Below are positions 34,892-45,000 of a stretch of DNA of 64,000 bases, one piece after another. The translations under genes and the position numbers were made by a program. This DNA comes from Pseudomonadales bacterium (GTDB lineage Bacteria; Pseudomonadota; Gammaproteobacteria; Pseudomonadales; UBA7239), in contig JANQLY010000010.1 of assembly GCA_028280345.1 (NCBI GenBank), positions 1 to 64,000 of the forward strand. Reading direction: 5' to 3'. The stretch's first letter is position 1; each line of letters opens with the position of its first letter. The notes beneath the pieces are model-generated. The model worked only from the letters and a program-made list of their open reading frames with translations. It was not told the origin of the DNA and did no database searches.

Positions 34892-35085
34892 AGCCTTGAG
34901 CCTACAAAGCTTATGTGAAAAGTAAGCACTCGCTATTTTCGCCCTCTCTACGGACTCTCACAGTGCATCGCAAAGGCTGCGATGGTAGAATCCTGCCTCC
35001 CTGAAACGCCATTGCGGTGGGCCCTCTGGTCGGCTTTGTGACTGGCCGCCGCCTGCGTGAATAACCAATTTTTCGGAGTACGTTG

Positions 35086-36204
35086 ATGGATCTGGATTTC
35101 AGCGAAGAGCAAGTGATGTTACGCGATACCGCGAAGGGTATCTGTGAGCAGTATGTACCGTCTGCCGTAGTGCGACAGATGGAGAGCGATGAGGCCGGCT
35201 ACCCCGCTGACTTCTGGCAACAACTGATTGAGCTGGGTATTGCAGGTATGGGCCTGCCGGAAGCCCATGGCGGAATGGGCTGGGGCGCACTTGAAACGGC
35301 GATTGTCTATGAAGAGTTCGGTCGCTCCCTCTCGCCGTCACCGCACTTTGCAAGTTGTGTGCTGTCAGCCAATGTACTGCAACAGGCCGGTAGTGAAGCG
35401 CAGCAGGAGCAGTGGCTCGGTGCGTTGGGTAGCGGTGAAGCGATTATTACACCGGCCTGGATTGAGCCGGGCAATGGTTATGAAGCCGAAGGTGTGCAGC
35501 TTGTTGCAAGCAAAACCGCAGAGGGCTATAGCCTTACGGGTACAAAACTCATGGTGCCGTTTGCGAACAGCGCAACACGCTTGCTGGTGCTTGCCCGCGA
35601 TGGCGACAACGTAATCGGCGCGCTGGTTGATCCGGGGGCAGACGGCGTTACGCTGACTCGCGAAAAAAACCATTCCAGTGAAGCTCTGTTCCAGCTAGAT
35701 CTTGCCAACGTTAGCGTTGCTGCGGGTGATGTACTCGCCGATAACTTCTGGAGTGGCTGGGAAGATGCGATGACAGACTCCATTATTGCGCTGGCCGCAC
35801 AGGCGGTTGGCGGTGCAGAAGCCATTCACCACATGAGTAACGAATACGCCAAACAGCGTGAGCAGTTTGGTAAGCCGATTGGTTCGTTTATGGCGCTGGC
35901 CCATTATCTTGCGGACCTGATTGTTAAAATTGAAGGTGTGAAGGTGCTTGTCTATCAGGCGGCCTGGGCAAAGGATAACGGCAAGCCTTATAAAAAGCTG
36001 GCGGTTATGGCCAAGTTACAAGCATGCCAGATCTACCGCGAAGCTGCGGCAACCGGTGTGCAGTTGCACGGCGGATTTGGTTTTACTGAAGAAGGTGATC
36101 CGCAACTGTATTACCGTCGCGCCAAATACCAGCAGGTAACCTATTGGGATACGGCGTATCTCGAACAGAAGGTTGCCGCTGCAGTGCTTGACGACGCAGC
36201 ATAA
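35086..36204 (+). CDS. Acyl-CoA dehydrogenase family protein
   Basis: FAD flavoprotein for alpha,beta-desaturation of an acyl-CoA. 372 residues: N-terminal helical domain (DFSEEQVMLRDTAKGICEQ), the middle beta domain with IITPAWIEPGNGYEAEG, and the C-terminal helical domain with QLHGGFGFTEEGDPQLYYRRAK. The length and the C-terminal GFTEE block resemble FadE subunits of steroid or branched-chain degradation, some of which are heteromeric. The ATG at 35086 after TTTCGGAG is preferred to the TTG just upstream. Substrate inferred only from neighbours. Confidence 0.85.
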   Translation: MDLDFSEEQVMLRDTAKGICEQYVPSAVVRQMESDEAGYPADFWQQLIELGIAGMGLPEAHGGMGWGALETAIVYEEFGRSLSPSPHFASCVLSANVLQQAGSEAQQEQWLGALGSGEAIITPAWIEPGNGYEAEGVQLVASKTAEGYSLTGTKLMVPFANSATRLLVLARDGDNVIGALVDPGADGVTLTREKNHSSEALFQLDLANVSVAAGDVLADNFWSGWEDAMTDSIIALAAQAVGGAEAIHHMSNEYAKQREQFGKPIGSFMALAHYLADLIVKIEGVKVLVYQAAWAKDNGKPYKKLAVMAKLQACQIYREAAATGVQLHGGFGFTEEGDPQLYYRRAKYQQVTYWDTAYLEQKVAAAVLDDAA

Positions 36205-36292
36205 ATTAGCAGTTTCTATTTTTTACAGGTTTTTACAGGGCGACTTGTTACAAAAAAGTTCGGATTGTTCAATCGATTAGCGGGAGTGATCA

Positions 36293-37180
36293 GTGTCAAA
36301 AATACTTGAAGGAAAAGCAGCTGTTGTCACAGGTGCCGGGCGCGGTGTGGGTAAAGGCCACTGCGAGCACCTCGTTGCCAACGGCGCGAGCGTTGTGATT
36401 AATGACATCATGCTTGAAGAAGCGCAAAAAGTTGTTGAGGAAATAAAAGCTGCGGGTGGTAATGCAGTAGCAAGCGACGCTGATATCAGTACGCGCGAAG
36501 GCTGCGAAGCATTGATTCAACTGTGCTGCGACGAGTTTGGCAAAATCGACATCCTCGTGAACAACGCCGGCGTACTGCGTGATAAAAGCATGTTAAAACT
36601 TGAAGACGCCGACTTCGAATTGGTATGGCGCGTACATGTGATGGGTACCTTCTGGTGTTCCCAGACGGCGGCGAAAAAAATGATTGAACAGGGTAGCGGT
36701 GGTTCGATTGTTAACACCACCTCCGGTGCACACTTTGGCAACTTTGGCCAAACCAACTATGCAGCAGCCAAAGGTGCTATTGCATCGATGACCTACACAT
36801 GGGCGATAGAGCTTGCGAAAAAAGGTATTCGCGTTAATGCGATTGGTCCGCTTGCCACGACCCACATGTCCAAAACGTTTAAAGATGCGGACAAAATGCC
36901 CTACTTTGATCCAGCGGCAAACGGCCCGTTTGTTTGCTGGCTGTGTAGCGAAGAAGCAGACTTTGTTTCCGGCCAGGTGTTCGGGACTGGCGGTGAGCGC
37001 GTTTCACACATGGTGCAACCGCATTACGGCAAAACTATGATGCGTGAAGGTGGCTGGGATCTGGAAAGCATCAGCAAACACTTTAAAACCAATTTCTTTG
37101 GCGAGTTTGGTCCGTTTGGTATTTTGGGCAAACCCTATCCGTTTTACGATGGCATCCAGCCGCCCGCTAATGACGACTAA
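36293..37180 (+). CDS. Short-chain dehydrogenase/reductase (hydroxyacyl-CoA-type)
   Basis: NAD(P)-dependent oxidoreductase. 295 residues: cofactor motif TGAGRGVGKGH near residue 14, NNAG motif, catalytic Ser in NTTSGAHFG and Tyr-Lys in NYAAAKGA. The tail of about 50 residues beyond the SDR core (ending PYPFYDGIQPP) resembles the 3-hydroxyacyl-CoA dehydrogenase module of multifunctional enzyme 2. The start is GTG preceded by GGGAG. It sits 88 bp after the acyl-CoA dehydrogenase and before two thiolase-fold proteins, a beta-oxidation-like set. Confidence 0.88.
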   Translation: MSKILEGKAAVVTGAGRGVGKGHCEHLVANGASVVINDIMLEEAQKVVEEIKAAGGNAVASDADISTREGCEALIQLCCDEFGKIDILVNNAGVLRDKSMLKLEDADFELVWRVHVMGTFWCSQTAAKKMIEQGSGGSIVNTTSGAHFGNFGQTNYAAAKGAIASMTYTWAIELAKKGIRVNAIGPLATTHMSKTFKDADKMPYFDPAANGPFVCWLCSEEADFVSGQVFGTGGERVSHMVQPHYGKTMMREGGWDLESISKHFKTNFFGEFGPFGILGKPYPFYDGIQPPANDD

Positions 37181-37222
37181 TACAACCCCTGATTAATAAC
37201 AGCAATAGCTACAAGAGAGATA

Positions 37223-38689
37223 ATGATTATGGCCGGTATTGAAACCTATGGCGCCTACATCCCGATTACACGCTTGCCGTTTTCGGTAATCGCAGGCAAG
37301 CCACCGAAAGAAGGCGGGCCGGAGAAGGCCGTTGCCTGGTCCGATGAAGACAGTGTCACGATGGCGGTTGCGGCCGGGAAAAACTGCCTCGCCGGTGTAG
37401 ACCACACCAGTGTTGATGCCGTTATTCTTGCTACCACCACCCTCGCGTTTTCAGAAAAGCAGGGTGCCAGCATTGTCGCCAAGGCGCTCGACCTGACTGG
37501 TGATGTAAAAACTCTCGATATCTCTGGTTCACTGCGCTCCGGTTTGCTTGCAATTGAACAGGCCATCGACATGGTAAAAGCGGGCAGTGCCAACAAGGTG
37601 CTGGTGATTGCATCAGACTGCCGCATGGGTGCACCGAAATCCGGTGTGGAAATGAAAGTCGGCGATGGTGCAGCTGCGCTGTTGATATCCAATGACAATG
37701 TGATTGCCGAGCTTGCCAACAGTGCATCACACGCCAATGAAATGATGGATGTGTGGCGCCGCCAGGGTGATGAGTTTGTTCACAGCTGGGAAGACCGTTT
37801 TATTAACGAGCACGGCTTTCAGGAAAACACCATTGCTGCAATCAACACTTTGCTCGAAAAAAGCAAACAAAGCGCTACGGATTTGAGTTGTGCATGTATC
37901 TCCGCCACCGACGCGCGTAACCTCGGTGCGGTAATGAAAGCAGCGGGCTTTAAACCGGATCAGATGCAGGATGCGTTTTTTGGCAAGGTGGGTTTCAGTG
38001 GTACTGCTCATGCGCCAATGATGCTGGTAGCAGCATTGGAAAAAGCCGGTGTGGGTGACAGTGTACTTGTCAGTGCCTATGGTGATGGCGCAAGTGCTGC
38101 TACATTTAATGTTACGGGCAAGGTTTCCGCTGAGCGCCGTGGCATAGCGTTTTACTTGCAACGTCGCCGTGTGATTGATCACTACAACAAGTATTTAAGT
38201 GCGCGTGACCTTGTGTTTGGTGAATATCCTCCGCTTGACGACCAGGGCATTTCCGCCACGGTGCAATTTCGTAACCGCGATGAAAACCTTTCACTACAAG
38301 GACAAATCTGTCAGAACTGTGGCACACACCAGTTTCCGAAAGGGCGAGTATGTGTGCGCTGCGGAACAAAAGATCAATGGCAGCCGGTTAACTACCAGAA
38401 CAACCAAGGCAAGGTGCTGACCTATACTTTCGATGCATTTTATCCGGCACCGGAACCACCAACAGCCGCAACGATTGTTGAAGTGGTAAACGCCGACGGC
38501 TCAGCGGGTGCGCGCATTCATATGCAGTTTGCGGATGCGTCGACCCAGGTCATGAAAACCGGCCTTGATGTGGAATTTGTTTTCCGCCGTATTCACCGTG
38601 CAGGTAAACGACCCAACTACTTTTGGAAATGTACACCCCCCCACGAACAACAACTTGTTGCAGAGAAAGCCGACGGAGGTGCCGCATGA
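37223..38689 (+). CDS. HMG-CoA synthase-like thiolase-fold protein fused to a DUF35 OB-fold domain
   Basis: 488 residues. Residues about 1-330 have the thiolase/HMG-CoA synthase fold (AIEQAIDMVKAGSANKVLVIASD, VGDGAAALLIS, GFSGTAHAPMMLV). Residues about 350-470 are a DUF35 acyl-CoA-binding domain with a rubredoxin-like zinc ribbon: Cys363, Cys366, Cys377 and Cys380. At the position where HMG-CoA synthase has its nucleophilic Cys (ACKAG-like), this protein reads SLRSG, with Leu104, so it may not be a condensing enzyme. The thiolase gene that follows overlaps its stop (ATGA), implying a complex, as seen for archaeal thiolase/HMGCS/DUF35 and for actinobacterial steroid aldolases. Function unproven. 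Confidence 0.82.
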   Translation: MIMAGIETYGAYIPITRLPFSVIAGKPPKEGGPEKAVAWSDEDSVTMAVAAGKNCLAGVDHTSVDAVILATTTLAFSEKQGASIVAKALDLTGDVKTLDISGSLRSGLLAIEQAIDMVKAGSANKVLVIASDCRMGAPKSGVEMKVGDGAAALLISNDNVIAELANSASHANEMMDVWRRQGDEFVHSWEDRFINEHGFQENTIAAINTLLEKSKQSATDLSCACISATDARNLGAVMKAAGFKPDQMQDAFFGKVGFSGTAHAPMMLVAALEKAGVGDSVLVSAYGDGASAATFNVTGKVSAERRGIAFYLQRRRVIDHYNKYLSARDLVFGEYPPLDDQGISATVQFRNRDENLSLQGQICQNCGTHQFPKGRVCVRCGTKDQWQPVNYQNNQGKVLTYTFDAFYPAPEPPTAATIVEVVNADGSAGARIHMQFADASTQVMKTGLDVEFVFRRIHRAGKRPNYFWKCTPPHEQQLVAEKADGGAA

Positions 38690-39837
38690 GTTTAAAAGAT
38701 AAAGTAGCTATTGTTGGTGTCGGGCGCTGCAAGTTCGGTGAAAACTGGGATCGCAGCGAAGAGGACATGATTGTCGATGCGACTTTCCAGGCTTATGAAG
38801 ATGCGGGTATCGAAGATCCGCGCAAACAGATTGATGCGATTTACTGCGGCTCGCTCTACAGCAAAAACGGCTCTGTTGAAGTGAGCGAGGCGTTAAAGCT
38901 CTACAAGCCGCTAACATCGGTACTCAACTATTGCGCAACTGGTACCGAAGCATTTCGTGCTGCCGCGATGTCTGTTGCCGCGGGTGTTTATGAAACGGTT
39001 CTGGTTGTCGGTTATGACAAACCCAAGGATCGCGGTGTATCAGGCCCGTCAGTTAATATTCGCGATGTACGTGATCTGCCTGCAACACCGGCAGGCTGGT
39101 TTGCCGTGTGTGCGCAACCTTACTTTGAAAAATACGGTGCAAGCCGCGAACACCTGGCAAAAATTGCCGTGAAAAATCATCACAATGGCACACTTGCGCC
39201 GGAATCTTTTTTGAAAAAGGAAATCACCGTTGAAGATGCTCTTAACGGCCGCATGATTTCCTGGCCATTTGGTCTGTACGATTGTGCAGCGCAGTCCGAC
39301 GGTTGCGCCGTAACCATTGTTACCCGCGCAGATAAGGCAAAAAATTTCCGCGATGACCCGGTTTATGTAAAAGCAGTGGCGAGTGGTTGTGCGCCAAACC
39401 CGAACACCGACCCTGATTTTGATTTCTGCCGCTGGAAGCCAACGGAAAATGCCGGTGCCGAAGCGTTTGAGATGGCGGGCATTAAAGACCCTGGCAAGGA
39501 AATCCATGTTGCCCAGGTGCACGACTGCTTTACGTTGACCGAGTTGTTAACCTATGAAGATCTTGGCTTTATTGAAAAAGGTTCGGCCAAGGAATATATC
39601 GAAGACGGTTATTTTGAACTTGATGGTGAGCTGCCAGTAAACACCGATGGCGGATTAAAAACCTTTGGCCACCCGACCGGCGCAAGTGGCGTGCGCATGA
39701 TTGTAGAAAACGTGTTGCAGCTACAGGGCCGTGCGGGCGAGCGCAAACTTAAGAAGCAACCGACGATGGCACTGTCACATAATATTGGCGGCTTTCCGAC
39801 AGGTTGTGCGGTGGCGATTCTCGGCATCGACAAATAA
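38686..39837 (+). CDS. SCP2-type thiolase / acetyl-CoA acetyltransferase family protein
   Basis: 383 residues from the ATG at 38686, which overlaps the preceding stop by four bases; the frame itself extends further upstream. Likely active-site blocks: LNYCATGTEAFRAAAM (nucleophile Cys), VHDCFTLTELLTYEDLGF, GGLKTFGHPTGASGVRM and SHNIGGFPTGCAVAILG. These are the thiolase signatures of SCP2/SCPx-type enzymes rather than FadA. It probably acts with the DUF35 partner, either in thiolysis or, like Ltp2 enzymes, in retro-aldol cleavage of side-chain acyl-CoAs. Substrate unknown. Confidence 0.85.
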   Translation: MSLKDKVAIVGVGRCKFGENWDRSEEDMIVDATFQAYEDAGIEDPRKQIDAIYCGSLYSKNGSVEVSEALKLYKPLTSVLNYCATGTEAFRAAAMSVAAGVYETVLVVGYDKPKDRGVSGPSVNIRDVRDLPATPAGWFAVCAQPYFEKYGASREHLAKIAVKNHHNGTLAPESFLKKEITVEDALNGRMISWPFGLYDCAAQSDGCAVTIVTRADKAKNFRDDPVYVKAVASGCAPNPNTDPDFDFCRWKPTENAGAEAFEMAGIKDPGKEIHVAQVHDCFTLTELLTYEDLGFIEKGSAKEYIEDGYFELDGELPVNTDGGLKTFGHPTGASGVRMIVENVLQLQGRAGERKLKKQPTMALSHNIGGFPTGCAVAILGIDK

Positions 39838-39860
39838 GCGCTATCAAAAAGCCTTCAATA

Positions 39861-39899
39861 GTGCCCCTGTTTGTTTTGCACAGGGGCACATTTAATTTT
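39861..39899 (+). terminator. Rho-independent terminator after the thiolase gene
   Basis: GTGCCCCTGT and ACAGGGGCAC form a perfect 10-bp stem with a 9-base loop, then ATTTAATTTT. It starts 24 bp after the thiolase stop. Confidence 0.9.
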
Positions 39900-39991
39900 G
39901 CATACGACATCCATATAGATTAAGCGGTTGTACTGTGTGTGTCAGGGTGTACACTGACGGCATTGCAAGGCTAATCAAAGGGGAGCCACCA

Positions 39992-40477
39992 GTGAAAAAA
40001 ATACTTGCTCTGTGTTTTGTTTTACCACTGCTACTTGCAGGTTGTTCCGGACCGAGCTACGAAGATTTTGATTTTGTTCAACCGAGTAGCCCGAACAATG
40101 CTGTTCTTTATGTCTATCGCCCCAAATCGAGCAACCGGGGTGTGCAGCCTCTCGGCAATTCCTACCCGGAAGTTTTTCTCGGTGAGCAAAGCATCGGCCT
40201 GCTCAAGTATAAAACCCACCTGGTCTATGAAGCACCGGCAGGCCGTTACGAGCTCAAGGCCACGGGCCTGACCAACGATGCGGCGTGGAAGCAACACGAT
40301 ATCGTGCAAAACATCACCCTTAAGCCTGGTGAAACCCGCTTTATGAAGCTGACAATCGAATATGCGATGAAAGAAATGAGCATCCTTGATGCCGGGGCGA
40401 AATATCAGATTTTTCTTACACCGGTTGATGCATCAAGCGCCAATTACGAGATTCGCGATACCAGCCCTGCCAAATAG
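39992..40477 (+). CDS. Lipoprotein with DUF2846-like domain
   Basis: 161-residue probable lipoprotein. From the GTG at 39992, which follows GGGGAG, the signal peptide is (M)KKILALCFVLPLLLAGC with lipobox LAGC; the longer upstream frame is unlikely. The mature part has NAVLYVYRPKS, PEVFLGEQSIGLLKYKTHLVYEAPAGRYEL and LKPGETRFMKL, the pattern of DUF2846 proteins, whose function is not known. Flanked by a terminator upstream, so separately transcribed. Confidence 0.8.
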   Translation: MKKILALCFVLPLLLAGCSGPSYEDFDFVQPSSPNNAVLYVYRPKSSNRGVQPLGNSYPEVFLGEQSIGLLKYKTHLVYEAPAGRYELKATGLTNDAAWKQHDIVQNITLKPGETRFMKLTIEYAMKEMSILDAGAKYQIFLTPVDASSANYEIRDTSPAK

Positions 40478-40743
40478 CGCCCGGATAGCAGTACCGGTTC
40501 CTGAGCGTTTGTGCTGGATGGACAGGCAGATTGTGGCTTTTCTTTAAAAAACAACACCTTGGAATCATACCGCAGCACCTGGATACCGGCCTTTAATCCG
40601 GCAGATCTGCCCGGCGACAGGCTTGAAAGTGGGTAAAACAAAGTGCGAGGTTACTTACACTAAGTGCCTTAAGGCCTTGAAAATACTACAGAAAAGGGGA
40701 TAATGCTGGCATCTGATCAAAAGCTAACCAATGGGTATGCACT

Positions 40744-41784
40744 ATGTATAAAAAAATAATTCTGGGAATTGGGGCCGGAACATTAATCAGTAGTAACGCA
40801 TTTGCCGGGTATATCACACCGGAAATCAAACGTGACGGTAAGGAGCTGAACAAATCTGCGGTGGCGGTATCGCTGCAACAAAACCGCCGCGGTCTGGGTG
40901 TTGCCTACACCGACACCACCACAGAAAACACAGCGGCAAAGGTTAGTGGTGATGCGCTCATTCCATACGCTTTCTATTCCAGTGAAGTCTTCTCAACGGA
41001 GTTGAGAATTACGGCTGGTGAGTCTGACAGTGATGCTTTGCTTAATGACGAAACATCCCTCGATGCCTACACACTCTACGCTGGCTTACGTGCACCGATT
41101 AATCTGACTTTCGGTGTCGGCGCCATTAATAGTGAAACCGATTATCGCACTGGTGGCTTTAAAACTGGCGGCACCAATACCGATGGCATGGATATTGGTT
41201 TGGGCTATCAGCACAACAATATCTACATGGGTCTGGGTGTTGAGCTACTTGAGCAGGAGGTTTATTCAAACGCCACCGGCTCTGCTACAGCAGATGAAAC
41301 CACTACCTATCTCGGTATTGGTATGCAAAATATTGATGATGAAAACAACTCGGCCAACTCCTTTGAGTTTGTTTATCGCCAGACTACCGGAGAGGTAAAT
41401 GGCCCGAGTCTGGTGCCGGATAATGACGAATTTATCTTTGCCGGTACCTTTGCGCGTGGCATTACCGAAGTTGATGCCGCCCTGCTGTTTGGTGAGTCAG
41501 AACTGCTTGGTGTTACTACCGATAACTTCCGCGTGGACCTGGAAGTGGAAATACTGCTCGGCAGCAATAGTAATTTCTACCTCACGCCGGGCATCTCTTA
41601 TGCAGATATCGATGCAAGCGGCGCATCATCTGAATCCACCTATCCGTCACTGGCGTTTGGCTACCGTCGTGACAATATGGATGTGGATTTGACCTATACC
41701 AGCGGAACAACAGATATGGACAGCAGCATTCTTGGAGATACCGACACCGATATCATCAAGATTGATTTTGTCTGGCTTTATTAA
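40744..41784 (+). CDS. Predicted outer-membrane beta-barrel protein
   Basis: 346 residues: signal peptide of about 21 residues ending NAFA, then alternating hydrophobic/polar strands rich in Gly, Asp, Thr and Tyr (for example FGVGAINSETDY, LTPGISYADID, AFGYRRDNMDVDLTYTSG) and a C-terminal strand DIIKIDFVWLY ending in an aromatic residue, as needed for BAM-mediated insertion. No close family is recognised. It is a single gene with its own terminator; its ligand cannot be told from sequence. Confidence 0.75.
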   Translation: MYKKIILGIGAGTLISSNAFAGYITPEIKRDGKELNKSAVAVSLQQNRRGLGVAYTDTTTENTAAKVSGDALIPYAFYSSEVFSTELRITAGESDSDALLNDETSLDAYTLYAGLRAPINLTFGVGAINSETDYRTGGFKTGGTNTDGMDIGLGYQHNNIYMGLGVELLEQEVYSNATGSATADETTTYLGIGMQNIDDENNSANSFEFVYRQTTGEVNGPSLVPDNDEFIFAGTFARGITEVDAALLFGESELLGVTTDNFRVDLEVEILLGSNSNFYLTPGISYADIDASGASSESTYPSLAFGYRRDNMDVDLTYTSGTTDMDSSILGDTDTDIIKIDFVWLY

Positions 41785-41800
41785 TTAGCTGTTCGGCGAC

Positions 41801-41834
41801 AAAAAGGGTAGAGCGCAGGCTCTGCCCTTTTTTT
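41801..41834 (+). terminator. Rho-independent terminator after the beta-barrel gene
   Basis: AAAAAGGGTAGAGC, loop GCAG, GCTCTGCCCTTTTTTT: a long stem with a single G-T wobble and a seven-T tail, 16 bp after the stop. Confidence 0.95.
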
Positions 41835-42030
41835 ATGCGTTTTCTTGCTGCGGCTTCCTGTTTTCCGGGCAGGTAGAGGCCGATTGAGTAATAAACCCCA
41901 CGCGCCGAAGGGCGTTATCGCAGATGGTCGTACAGCAAATTGCGCATATTCTCTAGCAGCGGTAAACCGGCTGCTTTGGTACAATTCGGCACCGGAATTT
42001 TCGTAATTAAGCCTTCAGGGTAACCAGACA

Positions 42031-45000
42031 ATGAAAGACGTAAAGCTCGACGACAAATACACGTTAGAGTCAGGCCGTATATTCCTTACCGGCTCTCAGG
42101 CACTGGTGCGACTGCCGATGATGCAGCGCCAGCGCGACCTTGCCGCGGGCCACAATACGGCGGGCTTTATTTCCGGTTACCGCGGCTCCCCGCTGGGCAT
42201 TTACGACCTGCAATTGTGGGCAGCCAAAGACCACCTCAAGGAAAACCATATTCATTTTGAGCCGGGCGTAAATGAAGACCTCGCGGCGACATCGGTGTGG
42301 GGTTCGCAGCAGGTTAACCTGCTTGAAGGTCCAAAATATGATGGCGTGTTTGGCATCTGGTACGGCAAGGGCCCGGGTGTGGACCGCTCCGGCGACGCGA
42401 TGAAACACGGCTCGTTTAATGGCACCTCCCCGCTTGGTGGTGTGTTGTGTCTGGCTGGTGATGACCACGGTGCGAAGTCTTCGACAATTGCACACCAGTC
42501 CGAGCAAATCTTTGAGCACATGGCGATGCCGGTGCTCAATCCGGCCACGGTTCAGGACTATCTCGATCTCGGCTTGCACGGCTTTGCCATGAGCCGCTAC
42601 TCAGGCTGCTGGATTGGTTTTATCTGCGTGACCGATACCGTGGAATCTTCCGCTTCCTGCTACGTTGACCCGAGCCGTGTAGACGTAGTGATTCCCGAAG
42701 ATGTCACACCGCCCGAAGGCGGAGTCAATATTGCATTTGGTGTGATGCCGCTGGTTGCAGAAGTGCGTCAGTACCAACATCGTCTGGTTATGGCCCAGGC
42801 CTATGCGCGTGCGAACAAGCTCGACAAACAAATGCTTGGCAGCAGCGGTAAAAAGAAACTCGGCATTGTCACTACCGGTAAAGCCTACCTGGATGTGCGC
42901 GATGCACTCGACGAATTAAATGTTGACGAAAGCAATGCCGAAGCATTGGGTCTTGGTATTTATAAAGTTGCCATGACCTGGCCGCTTGAGCCTGAAGGCA
43001 TCAAGGCATTTGCCGCTGACTGCGACGAGTTACTTGTAATTGAAGAAAAGCGCGCGTTTATGGAGCCGCAGATTGCGAACATTCTTTACAACCTGCCGCA
43101 AGATGAGCGTCCGTTAATTGTCGGCAAGCGCGATGAAAGCGGCATGCCGCTGGTACCGGCCGAAGGTGAGCTTGAAGCTAAACCGATGGCGCGCATTATC
43201 GGTCAACGCCTGTTAAAACATAACAGCAGTGGCACCGAGTACATCGACAAGTATGTTAATCCGCCGTGCCAGGAAGTTGCAGCCGCAGCACCGGCCACCA
43301 ACCTGATGCGCTTGCCAAGTTTTTGTTCCGGTTGTCCGCACAATACCTCTACCAATGTGCCCGAGGGTTCTATTGCCATGGGCGGTATCGGTTGTCACGG
43401 TATGGCGGTGTGGTTACCGGAGCGCAAAACACTGACGCTGTTCCACATGGGTGGTGAAGGTGCACCGTGGATTGGTCAGGCGCCGTTTACCGACACGCCA
43501 CATATCTTCCAGAACCTTGGCGATGGTACCTACTTCCATTCCGGCCTGTTGGCGATCCGTGCAACCGCAGCGGCGAAAAACGTCAACATCACTTACAAAA
43601 TACTTTTAAATGGTGCGATCGCAATGACCGGTGGTCAGCCGATCGAAGGCGCAGAGTTTGAAGGTGAAGTCTCCGCTCCGCAAGTGGCCCACCAGGTGCG
43701 CTCGGAAGGTGTACATGTAATCGCTGTGGTGACCGACGACTTGCAAAAATATCGCCGTCATCATTTTCCCCATGGCACGACGTTCCATCATCGCGATGAA
43801 CTCGACGAAGTACAGAAAAAACTGCGCAAGGTTAAAGGCACATCGGTAATGATCTACGATCAAACCTGTGCCACCGAGAAACGCCGTTTGCGCAAACGCG
43901 GCAAGTACCCGGATCCGGATGAGCGCATGTATATCAACGAGCTGGTGTGCGAAGGTTGTGGTGACTGTGGTGTGCAATCCAACTGTATCGCGATTGAACC
44001 GGTGGAAACCGAGTTTGGCCGCAAGCGCCGTATTAACCAGAGTTCCTGTAACAAGGATTACTCCTGTGTTAAAGGCTTTTGCCCGAGCTTTGTCACGGTA
44101 AAAGGCGGCAAGCCGAAGAAAATGAAATCCGAAGGGGTTGCAGGTGCAAGTAACGAAGAGGAACTGTTTGCCAACCTGCCGGCTCCGCAAATGCCAAACC
44201 TCGACCGCCCGTTCAGTGTGCTCGTTACCGGTATCGGTGGCACCGGCGTGGTAACGATTGGCGCGCTATTAGGTATGGCGGCCCACCTCGAAGAAAAAGG
44301 TGTGAGCTGTCTCGATGTGGTGGGTCTGGCGCAGAAAAACGGCCCGGTAACTTCACATATCCGCATTGGTAAAACACCGGAAGATATTCACGCGGTGCGT
44401 ATTGCCTCGCAAAAAGCCGACCTGATTCTTGGTTGTGACATCGTTGTTACCGCCGGTATGGAAGCAGTATCCAAAATTGCCAAAGAGAAAACACAACTCG
44501 TGGTTAACAACCACGTGGTACCGACCAGTAGCTTTGCCTCCGATCCAAACCTCGATCTGTCGAGCGACGGTATGGAAAAAGCGCTGGCAGACGCTGCGGG
44601 TGAAAGCCATGCGCATTTCTTCCCGGCGACCAAACTGGCAGCAGCGCTGTTTGGTGATGCGATTGCCTCCAACCTGTTTCAGGTAGGCTTTGCATTTCAG
44701 AAAGGTTTGATTCCGGTGTCTCTTGACAGTCTGATGCGTGCAATTGAAATGAACGGCATCGCCGTTGATATGAACAAGCGTACGTTTAACTGGGGTCGCC
44801 TTGCTGCAGTGGATATGCAGAAAGTGCTCGATGCTGCTGCGCCGCAAATGATCGATGCGGCACGCCAGTTACCGATGAGCCTCGACGATATTATTAATCA
44901 CCGCGTTAATCACCTCACCGGTTACCACGATGCGGCCTATGCGCAGAAGTACAAGCAACTGGTTGAAACCGTACGCAACGTGGAGAAAGAAAAATGCGAT

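Noticed and set aside
40444..40641. 65-codon minus-strand frame after the DUF2846-like gene
   Set aside because: Overlaps the end of the lipoprotein gene, lacks a ribosome site and has no recognisable pattern.
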